The notes beneath the pieces are model-generated. The model did not search any database. It was given only the letters and a program-made list of their open reading frames with translations, and had not been told where the DNA came from. Positions 42,917 through 54,619 of a DNA stretch of 64,000 bases are shown piece by piece (the stretch's first letter is position 1; every line of letters starts with the position of its first letter). Origin of the DNA: Nocardioides caeni (GTDB taxonomy: Bacteria; Actinomycetota; Actinomycetes; Propionibacteriales; Nocardioidaceae); contig NZ_STGW01000001.1 in NCBI RefSeq assembly GCF_004912195.1, positions 625,851 through 689,850 on the forward strand. The letters are read 5' to 3'. The translations under genes were made by a program, and so were the position numbers.

Positions 42917-43891
42917 GTGGCCGAGGACTTCGTCATCGCCCGCAATGCCGAGCCCGGGTCGACATTGCCCTACCTTCTCCGCATCCCGCTCGGGGACGGG
43001 ATCATCCTCAAGGCGAAGGACACCTGGCCGCGGACCGGCAAGGTCTACTGCCACCGCGTGGACGAGTGGCCGGAGGATGCAGAGGTCATCGAACGGGTCG
43101 CTGTGCGCTCCTGCGTACGGCGAGGCGCCGCCATCGACCTCGTGCTCGACCGTGGCCGCGAGAACCGCTCCCAGATCGTGATCACGAACGCGCGCGGCCG
43201 GCAGATGATCTTCTGGCAGACCGCTCGAACCTCGAAGCAGGCACGTCCAGCCGTGAATCTTCCCGGCGCCCGCGCCAGCGGAGTCGCCGATTTGGAGATC
43301 GCGGTCGACATCCGCGAGCGCTACCCGTTCACCTTCGCCGACCGGCAGGCGACGACCCGACGCGAGTCACTCAGCGCCGGCGACTACGGACTCGTCGTCG
43401 ACGGCGTGCTGCAGGCGAGCGTCGAGCGCAAGTCCCTGGGCGATCTCGTGACGTCGCTGACCACCGGCCGGCTCAGGTTCCAGCTCACCGAGCTGTCCGC
43501 TGTCCCGCGTGCTGCCGTCGTCGTCGAGGAGCGCTACTCCCAGGTCTTCAAGCTCGACCGCGTCCGCCCGAGCGTCGTGGCCGACGGCATCGCCGAGTGC
43601 CAGATCCGGTTCCCGACCGTGCCCATCGTCTTCTGCGAGACCCGCAAGCTCGCCCAGGAGTGGACCTACCGGTTTCTCGCGGCTGCTCGGGTCGGGTTGT
43701 CGGAGGAGATGGTCGGTGACCTCGCGTTGCGCGGTCTGACGGCGGCCCCGCCACTCGGCCCGGCACCGCCGACCGCGGCCGACGTGCGTCGCTGGGCCGC
43801 GCGGGTCGACATCGTGGTCTCCGACCGCGGCCGGATCCCGGCGGTCGTGATGGATCAGTACCTCGCCGCCCGCACTCGAGGCGAGACCTGA
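42917..43891 (+). CDS. ERCC4 (XPF-type) nuclease fused to an Lsr2-like DNA-binding domain
   Basis: A 324-residue protein with three parts. Residues 1-120 form an unassigned beta-rich N-terminus (PYLLRIPLGDGIILKAK). Residues 128-256 match an ERCC4 nuclease: D131-x-RE134, GD at 155-156, and the signature VERKS (169-173) followed by DL (176-177), which supply the metal ligands and catalytic Lys. Residues 287-319 (ADVRRWAARVDIVVSDRGRI, then a PAVV helix) closely resemble the C-terminal DNA-binding domain of Lsr2, including its RGR minor-groove motif at 304-306. Lsr2 binds AT-rich, often foreign, DNA. A nuclease directed to such DNA is a reasonable but untested reading. It follows the 50-residue gene by two bases. 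Confidence 0.85.
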   Translation: MAEDFVIARNAEPGSTLPYLLRIPLGDGIILKAKDTWPRTGKVYCHRVDEWPEDAEVIERVAVRSCVRRGAAIDLVLDRGRENRSQIVITNARGRQMIFWQTARTSKQARPAVNLPGARASGVADLEIAVDIRERYPFTFADRQATTRRESLSAGDYGLVVDGVLQASVERKSLGDLVTSLTTGRLRFQLTELSAVPRAAVVVEERYSQVFKLDRVRPSVVADGIAECQIRFPTVPIVFCETRKLAQEWTYRFLAAARVGLSEEMVGDLALRGLTAAPPLGPAPPTAADVRRWAARVDIVVSDRGRIPAVVMDQYLAARTRGET

Positions 43892-43946
43892 ACGGCCACC
43901 GCGGCCACCGCATCGAGGGGGCCGCCCTGCTGGAGCGGGGATCCGT

Positions 43947-43964
43947 CAAGTGAGGTGACACTTG
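43947..43964. promoter_or_regulatory. Upstream operator half-site pair of the ABC transporter gene
   Basis: CAAGTG and CACTTG flank six bases, just upstream of the predicted -35 position. The half-site CAAGT recurs in the larger palindrome at 43970-43987. Confidence 0.45.
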
Positions 43965-43969
43965 CTTGC

Positions 43970-43987
43970 CCTCAAGTCGACTTGAGG
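43970..43987. promoter_or_regulatory. 18-bp perfect palindrome adjoining the ABC transporter -10 box
   Basis: CCTCAAGTC and GACTTGAGG meet without a spacer, ending three bases before TACGGT. It fills the -35/-10 spacer, a position typical of a repressor operator (TetR or MarR type). No candidate regulator gene is adjacent. Confidence 0.65.
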
Positions 43988-43990
43988 TCC

Positions 43991-43996
43991 TACGGT
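43991..43996 (+). promoter_or_regulatory. -10 box of the ABC transporter gene
   Basis: TACGGT lies six bases before the ATG at 44003, directly after the palindromic operator. Confidence 0.6.
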
Positions 43997-44002
43997 CACG
44001 CC

Positions 44003-45883
44003 ATGAGCATGGAGTCGATCGCCTGGAACCAGGTCTACCGCCAGATGCACGGGCCTGAGGAGCCGCGGCGCGTGCGCGGGGCGACCGCTCGCCGGATCCT
44101 GGCCTTCGCCCGACCCCATCGCGGTCGTCTGATCGGGTTCGTGCTCCTCAGCATCACCTCGGCGGCGCTGGCGGTGGCGACACCGGTCCTCGCCGGCGAC
44201 GTGGTCAACGCGATCGTCGAAGGCGACGGCGAGCGCACCGTGATCCGCCTGGCGCTCGTCATCGCTGGTATCGCGGTGCTGGACGCGGGCTTCGGTCTCT
44301 GGTCGCGGTGGCTCTCGTCGCGGATCGGGGAGGGGCTGATCCTCGACCTGAGGACGTCGGTGTTCGACCACGTCCAGAAGATGCCGATCGCGTTCTTCAA
44401 CCGCACCCGCACCGGCGCCCTGGTCAGCCGCCTCAACAACGACGTGATCGGCGCCCAGCGCGCCTTCAGCACGACGCTCTCCGGCGTCGTCGGCAACCTC
44501 GTGATGCTGGTGCTGACCCTGGTCGTGATGATCGGGATCTCCTGGCAGGTCACGGGCCTGGCGCTGGTGCTGCTGCCTGTCTTCGTCATCCCGGCTCGCC
44601 GGATGGGGCGGCGCCTGGCCGGCATCCAACGCGAGGCCGCGGACCACAACGCGGCGATGGGCAACCAGATGACCGAGCGCTTCTCCGCGCCCGGCGCGAC
44701 GCTGGTCAAGCTCTTCGGGCGGCCGGCCCAGGAGTCCGCCGAGTTCGCGTCGCGCGCCCGCCGCGTCGCCGACATCGGGGTCCGTACGGCGATGGTCCAG
44801 ACCACCTTCGTCACGGCCCTGACCCTGGTCTCGGCGCTGGCGGTGGCGGTGGTCTACGGGCTCGGCGGCACGCTGGCGCTGCGGGGCACGCTCGATGCCG
44901 GCGACGTGGTGGCGCTGTCCCTGCTGCTGGTCCGCCTCTATGCGCCGTTGACCGCGCTCGCGAGCGCCCGGGTCGACGTGATGAGCGCACTGGTCAGCTT
45001 CGAGCGGGTCTTCGAGATCCTCGACCTCGCGCCGCTGATCACCGACCGGCCGGATGCGGGCTCCGTCCCGGCGGGTCCCGTCGCGGTGGAGTTCGACGAC
45101 GTCCGGTTCGCCTACCCGTCCGCCGACAAGGTGTCGCTGGCCTCGCTCGAGGAGGTGGCCGTGCTCGACACCCGTGGCGGCGAGGAGGTGCTGCACGGCA
45201 TCAGCCTCCGGGCGGAGCCGGGACAGGTGGTCGCCCTCGTCGGGTCGTCGGGCGCGGGGAAGTCGACCATCGCGCAGCTGGTCTCCCGCCTCTACGACGT
45301 CGACGCGGGCGCCGTACGGATCGGGGGAGTCGACGTCCGCGACCTGACCGCCGTCTCGATCCGCGCCACGGTCGGCATGGTCACCCAGGACGGCCACCTC
45401 TTCCACGACTCGATCCGGGACAACCTGCTGCTCGCGCGCCCGGAGGCGAGCGAGGAGGACATCTGGCAGGCACTGCGCCGGGCCCGCCTCATCGACCTGG
45501 TCCGGGCCCTGCCCGACGGCCTCGACACGGTCGTGGGGGAGCGTGGCTACCGTCTCTCCGGCGGTGAGCGGCAGCGCCTCACGATCGCCCGCCTGCTGCT
45601 GAAGGAGCCGCGGGTGGTGATCCTCGACGAGGCGACGGCCTCCCTCGACTCCACCTCCGAGGCGGCCGTGCAGGCCGCGCTCAACGAGGCACTCGCGGGA
45701 CGCACGGCCCTGGTGATCGCGCACCGGCTGTCGACCATCCGGGCGGCGGACCAGATCCTGGTCGTGGAGGACGGACGCATCGTGGAACGGGGGAGCCACG
45801 ACGACCTCCTGCGGACCGGCGGACGCTACCGGGAGCTGCACGACACCCAGTTCGCACCGCAGACGGCGACCACGACGAACTAA
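44003..45883 (+). CDS. ABC transporter, fused permease and ATPase (exporter type)
   Basis: A 626-residue half-transporter. The membrane domain (about 30-330) has six helices and the coupling segment [18 protein letters not shown]. The ATPase domain (about 355-600) has Walker [11 protein letters not shown], the signature [17 protein letters not shown], Walker [14 protein letters not shown] and the H-loop AHRLSTIR. It acts as a homodimer or heterodimer, exporting lipids or hydrophobic compounds such as drugs. The ATG at 44003 lies six bases after a -10 box preceded by two palindromes, so expression is probably induced on demand. The frame is open further upstream, but [15 protein letters not shown] is the natural start. 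Confidence 0.94.
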   Translation: MSMESIAWNQVYRQMHGPEEPRRVRGATARRILAFARPHRGRLIGFVLLSITSAALAVATPVLAGDVVNAIVEGDGERTVIRLALVIAGIAVLDAGFGLWSRWLSSRIGEGLILDLRTSVFDHVQKMPIAFFNRTRTGALVSRLNNDVIGAQRAFSTTLSGVVGNLVMLVLTLVVMIGISWQVTGLALVLLPVFVIPARRMGRRLAGIQREAADHNAAMGNQMTERFSAPGATLVKLFGRPAQESAEFASRARRVADIGVRTAMVQTTFVTALTLVSALAVAVVYGLGGTLALRGTLDAGDVVALSLLLVRLYAPLTALASARVDVMSALVSFERVFEILDLAPLITDRPDAGSVPAGPVAVEFDDVRFAYPSADKVSLASLEEVAVLDTRGGEEVLHGISLRAEPGQVVALVGSSGAGKSTIAQLVSRLYDVDAGAVRIGGVDVRDLTAVSIRATVGMVTQDGHLFHDSIRDNLLLARPEASEEDIWQALRRARLIDLVRALPDGLDTVVGERGYRLSGGERQRLTIARLLLKEPRVVILDEATASLDSTSEAAVQAALNEALAGRTALVIAHRLSTIRAADQILVVEDGRIVERGSHDDLLRTGGRYRELHDTQFAPQTATTTN

Positions 45884-45920
45884 GGCTTGCCTTTGTAGGA
45901 ATTCGACCGGAAGCCATGTA

Positions 45921-45934
45921 TCTTGATGTCAAGA
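45921..45934. promoter_or_regulatory. Inverted repeat upstream of acnA
   Basis: TCTTGA-TG-TCAAGA lies 132 bases before the aconitase ATG. It overlaps TATCTT (45919-45924), a possible -10 box with TTGTAG 19 bases upstream. The position suggests repression of acnA. The regulator is not in view. Confidence 0.5.
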
Positions 45935-46065
45935 GATGTGCCCTGGCGGCCAGGCGCCGCGACGGGGAAGGGTTAGGTCAGCCTCACTATCCGTGGGCCG
46001 CTTCCCGGCGGCAGGATGAAGGACGGACCGACCGACACCAGAAGTCGCTGAGGACGGAGAAGCGG

Positions 46066-48744
<2,679 letters not shown>

Positions 48745-48787
48745 CAGTCCCTGTCGAAGAGGTCGCGCAGCGGCCCCGAGACGCATC

Positions 48788-48820
48788 GACGGCCCGTCCC
48801 TCAGTGAGGGGCGGGCCGTC
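48788..48820 (+). terminator. Hairpin terminator after acnA
   Basis: A 14-pair stem (48788-48801 with 48807-48820, one G-U pair) and the loop CAGTG lie 44 bases after the acnA stop. There is no T-run, which is common for actinobacterial terminators. Confidence 0.7.
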
Positions 48821-48903
48821 GGCATGTGACCTGCCTCACCAGGAGGCTGTCCGGCAGGGGGCACCACGTTTGAAGAAGCCTTCACCAAGGCAGCATTGCC
48901 GCC

Positions 48904-50727
48904 ATGCGCCCGCCACACGCGAGACTTCGCGTTGCCCTGATCCCGGCCCTTCTCGGACTGCTGCTCGCCATCGCATCGGTGCCCCTGCTGGCCAGCCCGG
49001 CCCGAGCGGCCGACGTGGTCATCAGCGGCAAGGTCACCGGCCTCAATGCCTCGGGTGTGACGGTTCCGATCAAGGACGTCTTCATCGAGGCCTCGGGTGC
49101 CGACGGCGCACCCCTCTCTCCGCGGCGCTACGCCTACACGGCGTCGGACGGCACCTATCAGTTCACGGTGCCTGCGACCGGCACCTACCAGATCGATGTC
49201 GAGTGCTGGGGTGACTACGCCTGCGCCGAGAGCTATGCGCCGGACCCGACGATCTCCCGGACGATCACCGGTTCGACGGTCATCAACGCCACGCTCGAGC
49301 GCTGGGGCCGGATCACCGGCACGGTGAAGAAGGGAGGCGTGGTGACCCCGTGGCCGACCGGCGGGATCACGGCGACCAACGACGCGCGCTCCTACTGGTC
49401 GAGTTACCCGGAGGTCGCCGTCCAGCCGAACGGGACGTTCGTGATCGAGAAGGTCGCACCCGGCACCGTGACCGTGACCGGTCGCGAGCCCTACGGCGCC
49501 GAGCCGTTCCTGACCACCGTGCCCGACCAGACCTTCGCGATCCCGGCCGGCCAGACCGCCGCCATCGACCTGGCCGTCGAGAACTGGTCCGGCTTCCACC
49601 TCCGTGCGGTCACGCCCAGCGGCACGCCACTCGAGGGGATCCGTTGGAACGTCTTCTCCCGCACTCCCGGGGGTGCCTGGGACGCCGGACTCCAGTACGG
49701 CCCCCTCGCGACCGACGCCAACGGGAGCATGACCTTCCAGGTCCGCGACAAGACCCGCGACTACACCCTCTGCTTCTACGACGACGCCCGCGGCGCGACC
49801 CCGGCCGAGCAGCGCGTCACCCGATGCCTCGGGGGTGCGCCCAGCCTCGCCACGGCCACGGCCTGGAGGTGGACCTCCGCGCAGCCCAAGCTGAAGCAGG
49901 ACATCGCTCTCCCGCTGCCGTTCACGACGACGCCGACACCGACGATCAGCGGTACGGCGGCCGTGGGCTCGACACTGACGGCGACCCCTGGCACCTGGGC
50001 GCCGGTCCCGACGGGGCTGGCCTACCAGTGGTTCCGCGCGGGTGTCGCGATCGAGGGTGCGGCCTCGTCGACGTACGACGCCACCGCGGCCGACCTGGGC
50101 AAGGCGCTCACCTTGCGGGTGACCGCCACCCGCAGCGGCTATGCCACCACCGCGAAGACCTCGGCGGCCTCGGCGCCCGTGGCGGCGGGGGCATTCGTGA
50201 CCGTGCCAACACCGACGATCACCGGCACGCGACGCGTTGGGTCCCTGCTGACCGCCACTGCCGGGACCTGGGCGCCCGCGCCGTCGAACCTCACCTACCA
50301 GTGGTTCCGCTCGGGCGTCGCGATCCCCGGTGCGACCGGCAGCACCTACCGCCTGGCCGCGGCCGACGCGCGACGCCAGATCGGCGTGCGGGTCACGGGC
50401 TCCCTGAGCGGCCTGGCGACCCAGGAGGCCGCCTCGGCCCCGGTCACGGTCGCTCTGGGCGTCTTCCGGGCGCCCGCTCCGCGGATCAGCGGCCGACTGA
50501 CCGTGCGCTCGCGACTCACCGCCGTGGTGGGCACCTGGTCGCCCACGCCGACGCGGACGACCTACCGGTGGTACCGGTCGGGACGCCTGATCCGCGGCGC
50601 GTCCGCTCGCACCTACGTCCTCACCGCGGCCGACCGTGGCCAGCGCATCAAGGTCGTCGTGACCCGATCGCGCGCCGGCTACGCGACGCTGGCGCGCGGA
50701 TCATTGGCGACCCGCGCGATCCGGTGA
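48904..50727 (+). CDS. Secreted protein with a carboxypeptidase-regulatory-like domain and three Ig-like repeats
   Basis: A 607-residue exported protein. The signal peptide (RLRVALIPALLGLLLAIASV, cleavage near ARAADV) is followed by Cna-B/CarboxypepD_reg-like beta sandwiches to about residue 335. Three tandem repeats of about 85 residues fill the rest (about 345-607). Each repeat carries TGTWAP or VGTWSP, a motif YQWFRxG or YRWYRSG, and a hinge like TYxLTAADxG. It has no LPXTG motif, so it is probably released or wall-associated. An adhesive or structural role is inferred only from the architecture. Confidence 0.85.
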   Translation: MRPPHARLRVALIPALLGLLLAIASVPLLASPARAADVVISGKVTGLNASGVTVPIKDVFIEASGADGAPLSPRRYAYTASDGTYQFTVPATGTYQIDVECWGDYACAESYAPDPTISRTITGSTVINATLERWGRITGTVKKGGVVTPWPTGGITATNDARSYWSSYPEVAVQPNGTFVIEKVAPGTVTVTGREPYGAEPFLTTVPDQTFAIPAGQTAAIDLAVENWSGFHLRAVTPSGTPLEGIRWNVFSRTPGGAWDAGLQYGPLATDANGSMTFQVRDKTRDYTLCFYDDARGATPAEQRVTRCLGGAPSLATATAWRWTSAQPKLKQDIALPLPFTTTPTPTISGTAAVGSTLTATPGTWAPVPTGLAYQWFRAGVAIEGAASSTYDATAADLGKALTLRVTATRSGYATTAKTSAASAPVAAGAFVTVPTPTITGTRRVGSLLTATAGTWAPAPSNLTYQWFRSGVAIPGATGSTYRLAAADARRQIGVRVTGSLSGLATQEAASAPVTVALGVFRAPAPRISGRLTVRSRLTAVVGTWSPTPTRTTYRWYRSGRLIRGASARTYVLTAADRGQRIKVVVTRSRAGYATLARGSLATRAIR

Positions 50728-50772
50728 CGCCAGGGATCGGCCCTCCACAGGCATCCACGTGAAGGAGCGGAG

Positions 50773-52089
50773 ATGTCGGAGGTTGCTGGCAGAGTCCTTC
50801 CCATGGACCTCGGGACCGGTGCAGTGTCGACAGCAGAGCTGCTGGCGCTCATCGGCGACGACGCCGAGGCCCGCAGCCACCTCCTGATCCGCGAGTGGCA
50901 GCACATCGTGGCGTGGGCGGGCAACAACGTGGTCGACGTCGCCGAGGGCGCCGCGACGATCCGGGACTGCTTCGTCGACACCGGCGTCCCGATCGCCGGG
51001 CCGGGCGCGCCGTTAGTGTCGGAGTTCGCTCTGATGGAGCTCGTCGCCGTGCTGGGCCGTACGCCCGACGGCGGCCGGGCCTACGTCGGCAAGATCATCG
51101 AGTGCGCGTGGCGGCTGCCCGAGCTCCACGCCGAGGTGATGGCCGGTCGTGTGGAGGTCTGGCGGGCGTTGCGCGTCGCGGAGCTCACCCACCCGCTGTG
51201 CGCGGAGGCCGCGGCCCACGTCGACCACCACCTCGCCACCGCCGTCGGTGCGGTCTCCTGGGCGCTCATCGAGCGGCTCGTGAAGGAGGCGGTCCTGCGT
51301 TTCGAACCTGAGCGCGCCGAGGCAGAGAGGGCGCGGGCCAACGACCACCGCCACTTCGACCTGAGTGAGATCGACGACCACGGTCTGGTGACGGTCTCCG
51401 GCCTGCTGGACGCAGCCGACGGCCGCGACCTCGACGAGGCGATCGCTCGCGAGGCCACCCTGCTGGGCCAGCTCGGCGACGGGTCGTCACTGGACGTACG
51501 GCGATCGAAGGCCGCCGGCGCCCTGGCCAGGCGGGACCTCGTCCTCGACCTCCTCGTCCACGACGAGGAGACCGGGAAGGTCATCGCGGAAGCCCCCGGC
51601 CGCAAGGTCACCATGACCGTGCACGTCACAGACCGGGCCGAGGAGACCGTCGGGCGTTGGGAGGAAGGCCGTACCCCGGTCAGCATCCAGCAGATCGAGG
51701 AATGGCTGACGGCCCACGACACCACCGTCACCATCCGTCCGGTCATCGACCTCGCCGGCTGTGTCCCCGTCGACTCCTACGAGATCCCCGATCGCCTGCG
51801 ACGCCAGGTCACGCTGCGCGACCACACCTGTCGCCACCCGCACTGCACCCGGGTCGCCGTGGCCTGCGATGTCGACCACGCCGTACCGCACGGCGACGGC
51901 GGCGCGACCTGCCCGTGCAATCTGGTTCCGCTGTGTCGACGCCACCATCGGGCCAAGACCCACTCCCGGTGGACCTACCGCGTCCTCGCTCCCGGTCTCT
52001 ACCAGTGGCGGTCGCCCCTCGGGCTCGGATTCCTCGTCACGGCGCTCGGGACCTTCTCCCTCGACCATCGCGACCCCGATCGAACGTGA
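50773..52089 (+). CDS. DUF222 / HNH endonuclease protein, second copy
   Basis: A 438-residue protein with an N-terminal DUF222 helical region (about 15-300) and a C-terminal HNH domain. The HNH domain has [40 protein letters not shown] and CRRHHRAKTH. It belongs to the same family as the gene at 9174 but is strongly diverged from it, so this is not a recent duplication. AAGGAG at 50762-50767 lies five bases before the ATG, so unlike the first copy it has a conventional ribosome-binding site. A hairpin follows. The role of the family is unestablished. Confidence 0.9.
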   Translation: MSEVAGRVLPMDLGTGAVSTAELLALIGDDAEARSHLLIREWQHIVAWAGNNVVDVAEGAATIRDCFVDTGVPIAGPGAPLVSEFALMELVAVLGRTPDGGRAYVGKIIECAWRLPELHAEVMAGRVEVWRALRVAELTHPLCAEAAAHVDHHLATAVGAVSWALIERLVKEAVLRFEPERAEAERARANDHRHFDLSEIDDHGLVTVSGLLDAADGRDLDEAIAREATLLGQLGDGSSLDVRRSKAAGALARRDLVLDLLVHDEETGKVIAEAPGRKVTMTVHVTDRAEETVGRWEEGRTPVSIQQIEEWLTAHDTTVTIRPVIDLAGCVPVDSYEIPDRLRRQVTLRDHTCRHPHCTRVAVACDVDHAVPHGDGGATCPCNLVPLCRRHHRAKTHSRWTYRVLAPGLYQWRSPLGLGFLVTALGTFSLDHRDPDRT

Positions 52090-52097
52090 CCTCGCCC

Positions 52098-52122
52098 CTC
52101 ACCCCACCGCCGGTGGGGTGAG
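52098..52122 (+). terminator. Hairpin after the second DUF222 gene
   Basis: Eleven perfect pairs (52098-52108 with 52112-52122) around GCC, nine bases past the stop. It has no T-run. Confidence 0.6.
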
Positions 52123-52147
52123 TCGGCACGTCCTCGGACGGCCTGAC

Positions 52148-52153
52148 TACGGT
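52148..52153 (+). promoter_or_regulatory. -10 box of the thiamine-binding protein operon
   Basis: TACGGT lies six bases before the ATG at 52160. The short distance leaves no room for a TPP riboswitch. Confidence 0.55.
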
Positions 52154-52159
52154 GGAGCC

Positions 52160-52459
52160 ATGCTCGTCGCGTTCAGCATCAGTCCCTCGGCGGCCGACGA
52201 CACCGGCGGCGTCGCGGAGGCCGTCGCAGCCGCGGTCCGCGTCGTCCGCGGGTCCGGGCTGCCGAACGAGACCAACGCGATGTTCACCAACATCGAGGGG
52301 GAGTGGGACGAGGTGATGGCTGTCGTCAAGCAGGCCGTCGATGTGGTCGCGGAGGTGTCGCCCCGCGTCGGCCTGGTGCTCAAGGCCGACATCCGGCCGG
52401 GCTTCACCGGTGAGCTGACCGCGAAGGTGCAGCGGGGCGAGGAGGCCCTGGCCGAATGA
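52160..52459 (+). CDS. Thiamine-binding domain protein (MTH1187/YkoF type)
   Basis: A 99-residue protein of the UPF0045/thiamine-binding family, with MLVAFSISPSA, AEAVAAAVRVVRGSGLPNETN, MFTNIEGEWDEVMAVVKQAV and VGLVLKADIRPG in the expected ferredoxin-like order. Family members form tetramers and some bind thiamine or its precursor HMP. The downstream DUF3105 gene overlaps by four bases (ATGA), beginning a run of closely packed genes. No thiamine synthesis gene is nearby, so its ligand is not confirmed by context. Confidence 0.9.
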   Translation: MLVAFSISPSAADDTGGVAEAVAAAVRVVRGSGLPNETNAMFTNIEGEWDEVMAVVKQAVDVVAEVSPRVGLVLKADIRPGFTGELTAKVQRGEEALAE

Positions 52460-53223
52460 CCCAGCCACCGTTCCCCCCGCCCGGCTTCCCGCCCCCTCCG
52501 GGGCCGCCGCCTCCGCCGCCCTTCGGCTCGCCGGGCTTCGCACCGTCACCACCGCCGCGCCGCCGCGCCAACCCGCTGGTGGTCGTGCTGGCCGTCCTCG
52601 TCGCGCTGATCGTGGTCGGCGCCGCCGTCCTCGTGCCGCTGATCCTCACCCGCGGTGACGACGACGAGCCCTCACGCACCGACTCGTCCCGTGGCACGGG
52701 GGAGACCGACGGTGGGGACGAGTCCGGCGGCACCGACACCGGCGACCTCGAAGCGGTCGCCGAGTACGACGATCTCGCGACCGACCACCTCGACCCGGGA
52801 GAGGACCACGACTACTCGCAGTCCCCGCCGGTCGGAGGGGAGCACGCGCCCGTCTGGCTCGAGTGCGGGGTCTATGACGAGGAGCTCCCCGAGGTCAACG
52901 TGGTCCATGACCTCGAGCACGGCACCGTCTGGATCACCTACCGCGAGGACCTCGTTGACGACGCCGGCATTGACCAGCTCGGTGACCAGCTGCCGGACAA
53001 CGGCATCCTGTCGCCGTACGCAGGGCAGGACGCGCCGGTGGTGATCACCGTCTGGGGGCGCCAGCTCGCGCTCGACGGCCCGGACGACTCCCGGATCCCC
53101 CTCTTCATCGAGGAGTACGGCGCCGGTGACACCGCGCCCGAGCCGTTCGCGTCCTGCCACGGCGGCCTGACCCTGGAGGACCTGGGCGACCTCGCACCGA
53201 GCGGCGGGGGAGTCAGCGCCTGA
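52456..53223 (+). CDS. DUF3105 protein with Pro-rich N-terminus and one membrane helix
   Basis: A 255-residue protein. Residues 3-38 are almost all Pro, Gly and Phe, residues 40-65 form one membrane helix (VVVLAVLVALIVVGAAVLV), and an acidic Ser/Thr/Gly linker follows. The DUF3105 domain covers about 115-240 (PVGGEHAPVWLECGVYDEEL, VVHDLEHGTVWITYRED, PFASCHGGLTLEDLG). The domain is probably outside the membrane; its function is unknown. It overlaps its upstream neighbour by ATGA and its downstream neighbour by TGATG. Confidence 0.9.
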   Translation: MTQPPFPPPGFPPPPGPPPPPPFGSPGFAPSPPPRRRANPLVVVLAVLVALIVVGAAVLVPLILTRGDDDEPSRTDSSRGTGETDGGDESGGTDTGDLEAVAEYDDLATDHLDPGEDHDYSQSPPVGGEHAPVWLECGVYDEELPEVNVVHDLEHGTVWITYREDLVDDAGIDQLGDQLPDNGILSPYAGQDAPVVITVWGRQLALDGPDDSRIPLFIEEYGAGDTAPEPFASCHGGLTLEDLGDLAPSGGGVSA

Positions 53224-53651
53224 TGCAGCGTTTCTCCTCGATCGTCCTCGTCGACCAGCGGGGCTGGCTCCTCCTCCAGGAGCGCGACGAGCACCCGGTG
53301 ATCGACCCGGAGTGCTGGGGATTCGTGGGGGGCCACGTCGACGACGACGAGGATCCCGATGACGCCGCGGTGCGCGAGCTCGAGGAGGAGACCGGTCTCA
53401 GCCTGGCCCGTCGCGACCTGCCGCTGTGGCGCCGCTTCACGGTGGTCCACGAGGCCTACGGCACCGAGGACGAGGTGTCGCTCTACCTCGCCCCGACGCT
53501 GCTCACCGATGCCGACATCGTGGTCGGGGAGGGCCGGCAGATCGTCTTCGTCGACCCCGTGCGTGCCCACCACCTGCCGTTGACGGCGGCGGCAGCCATC
53601 ATCCTTCCGGAGCTGCTGAACTCCGACCGCTACCAGGAGCTGATCCCGTGA
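53223..53651 (+). CDS. NUDIX hydrolase
   Basis: A 142-residue NUDIX protein. The box spans residues 37-59 with every key residue: G37, E43, R51-E52, E55-E56 and G58. This is Gx5Ex7REUxEExGU without deviation. It should hydrolyse a nucleoside diphosphate linked to another group. An aromatic-rich C-terminal half (YGTEDEVSLYLAPTLLTDAD) gives no substrate clue. It is coupled to the DUF3105 gene by TGATG and to the following gene by GTGA. Confidence 0.94.
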   Translation: MQRFSSIVLVDQRGWLLLQERDEHPVIDPECWGFVGGHVDDDEDPDDAAVRELEEETGLSLARRDLPLWRRFTVVHEAYGTEDEVSLYLAPTLLTDADIVVGEGRQIVFVDPVRAHHLPLTAAAAIILPELLNSDRYQELIP

Positions 53652-54619
53652 CCCGCAACCCCGTCTTCTCGGTCGTCCCCGTCCCCGGCGCCGGAGCGGA
53701 GGACGTCGTGCTCGCGACGTCCGGCCCCGACGAAGGAGCCCAGTTCACCGGCACCGAGGACGGGGCGATCCACCGGATCTCCCACGACGGCCGGCGGATC
53801 GACCGCGTCGCCCACACTGGTGGCCGGCCACTCGGCATCGAGTTCGCGCCCGACGGCCGGCTGTTGGTCTGCGACGCCAAACGCGGTCTGTTGTGGGTCG
53901 ACCCCGCCAGCGGCGGCGTCGAGGTGATCACCGAGGACGTCAGCGGCACGCCGATGATGTTCTGCAACAACGGCGCCATCGGCTCCGACGGCAGCCTGTG
54001 GTGGTCGGACTCGTCGACCCGCTATGGCATCGAGAAGTGGAAGGACGACTTCGTCCAGCACACCCGCACCGGGCGCCTGCTGCGGATGGCACCCGGCGGC
54101 GCCGTGGAGACGGTGCTCGACGGCCTCGCGTTCGCCAACGGCGTGGCGCTCTCCGCTGCCGAGGACTACGTCGCGGTCGCCGAGACGGGAGCGCGCACGG
54201 TCGTCCGGCACTGGATCGACGGGCCGCGGCGGGGCACCCGCGACTTCCTCGCCACCGACCTGCCCGGCTATCCCGACAACATCGCCCGCGGCAGCGACGG
54301 CCTGATCTGGATCAGCATCGCCAGCCCGACCGACCCGGTGGTCGAGACCCTCCGGCGGGCGCCGCTGGCACTGCGCAAGGCGGTGACCAAGATCCCCGAG
54401 CCGCTGCAGCCGAAGCCAAAGCAGACGGTGCGTGCCGTCGCCTACGACGACCACGGGCATCGGGTGCACGACATCGACGTCGACCCGGCGGCGTTCGGGG
54501 CGTCGTACCACATGGTGACGGGGGTGCGGGAGCACGACGGCAAGCTCTGGATGGGCTCCCTGCACGAGCCCGCGCTGGCGTGCCTGGACCTTTCGGCGTT
54601 CGCATCGGGCAGGTCCTAG
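53648..54619 (+). CDS. SMP-30/strictosidine-synthase-like six-bladed propeller protein
   Basis: A 323-residue soluble beta-propeller. The blades include [80 protein letters not shown] and [20 protein letters not shown]. The FANG/LWWSDS pattern is typical of strictosidine-synthase-like lactonohydrolases. It probably hydrolyses a lactone, but a non-enzymatic role is possible. The GTG at 53648 overlaps the NUDIX stop, so it is translationally coupled. Its TAG stop doubles as part of the dxs -10 box. Confidence 0.9.
   Translation: MTRNPVFSVVPVPGAGAEDVVLATSGPDEGAQFTGTEDGAIHRISHDGRRIDRVAHTGGRPLGIEFAPDGRLLVCDAKRGLLWVDPASGGVEVITEDVSGTPMMFCNNGAIGSDGSLWWSDSSTRYGIEKWKDDFVQHTRTGRLLRMAPGGAVETVLDGLAFANGVALSAAEDYVAVAETGARTVVRHWIDGPRRGTRDFLATDLPGYPDNIARGSDGLIWISIASPTDPVVETLRRAPLALRKAVTKIPEPLQPKPKQTVRAVAYDDHGHRVHDIDVDPAAFGASYHMVTGVREHDGKLWMGSLHEPALACLDLSAFASGRS

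Noticed and set aside
52090..52159. TPP riboswitch before the thiamine-binding protein gene
   Set aside because: Only 70 bases are available, a terminator-like hairpin takes 25 of them, and the -10 box lies six bases before the start codon.
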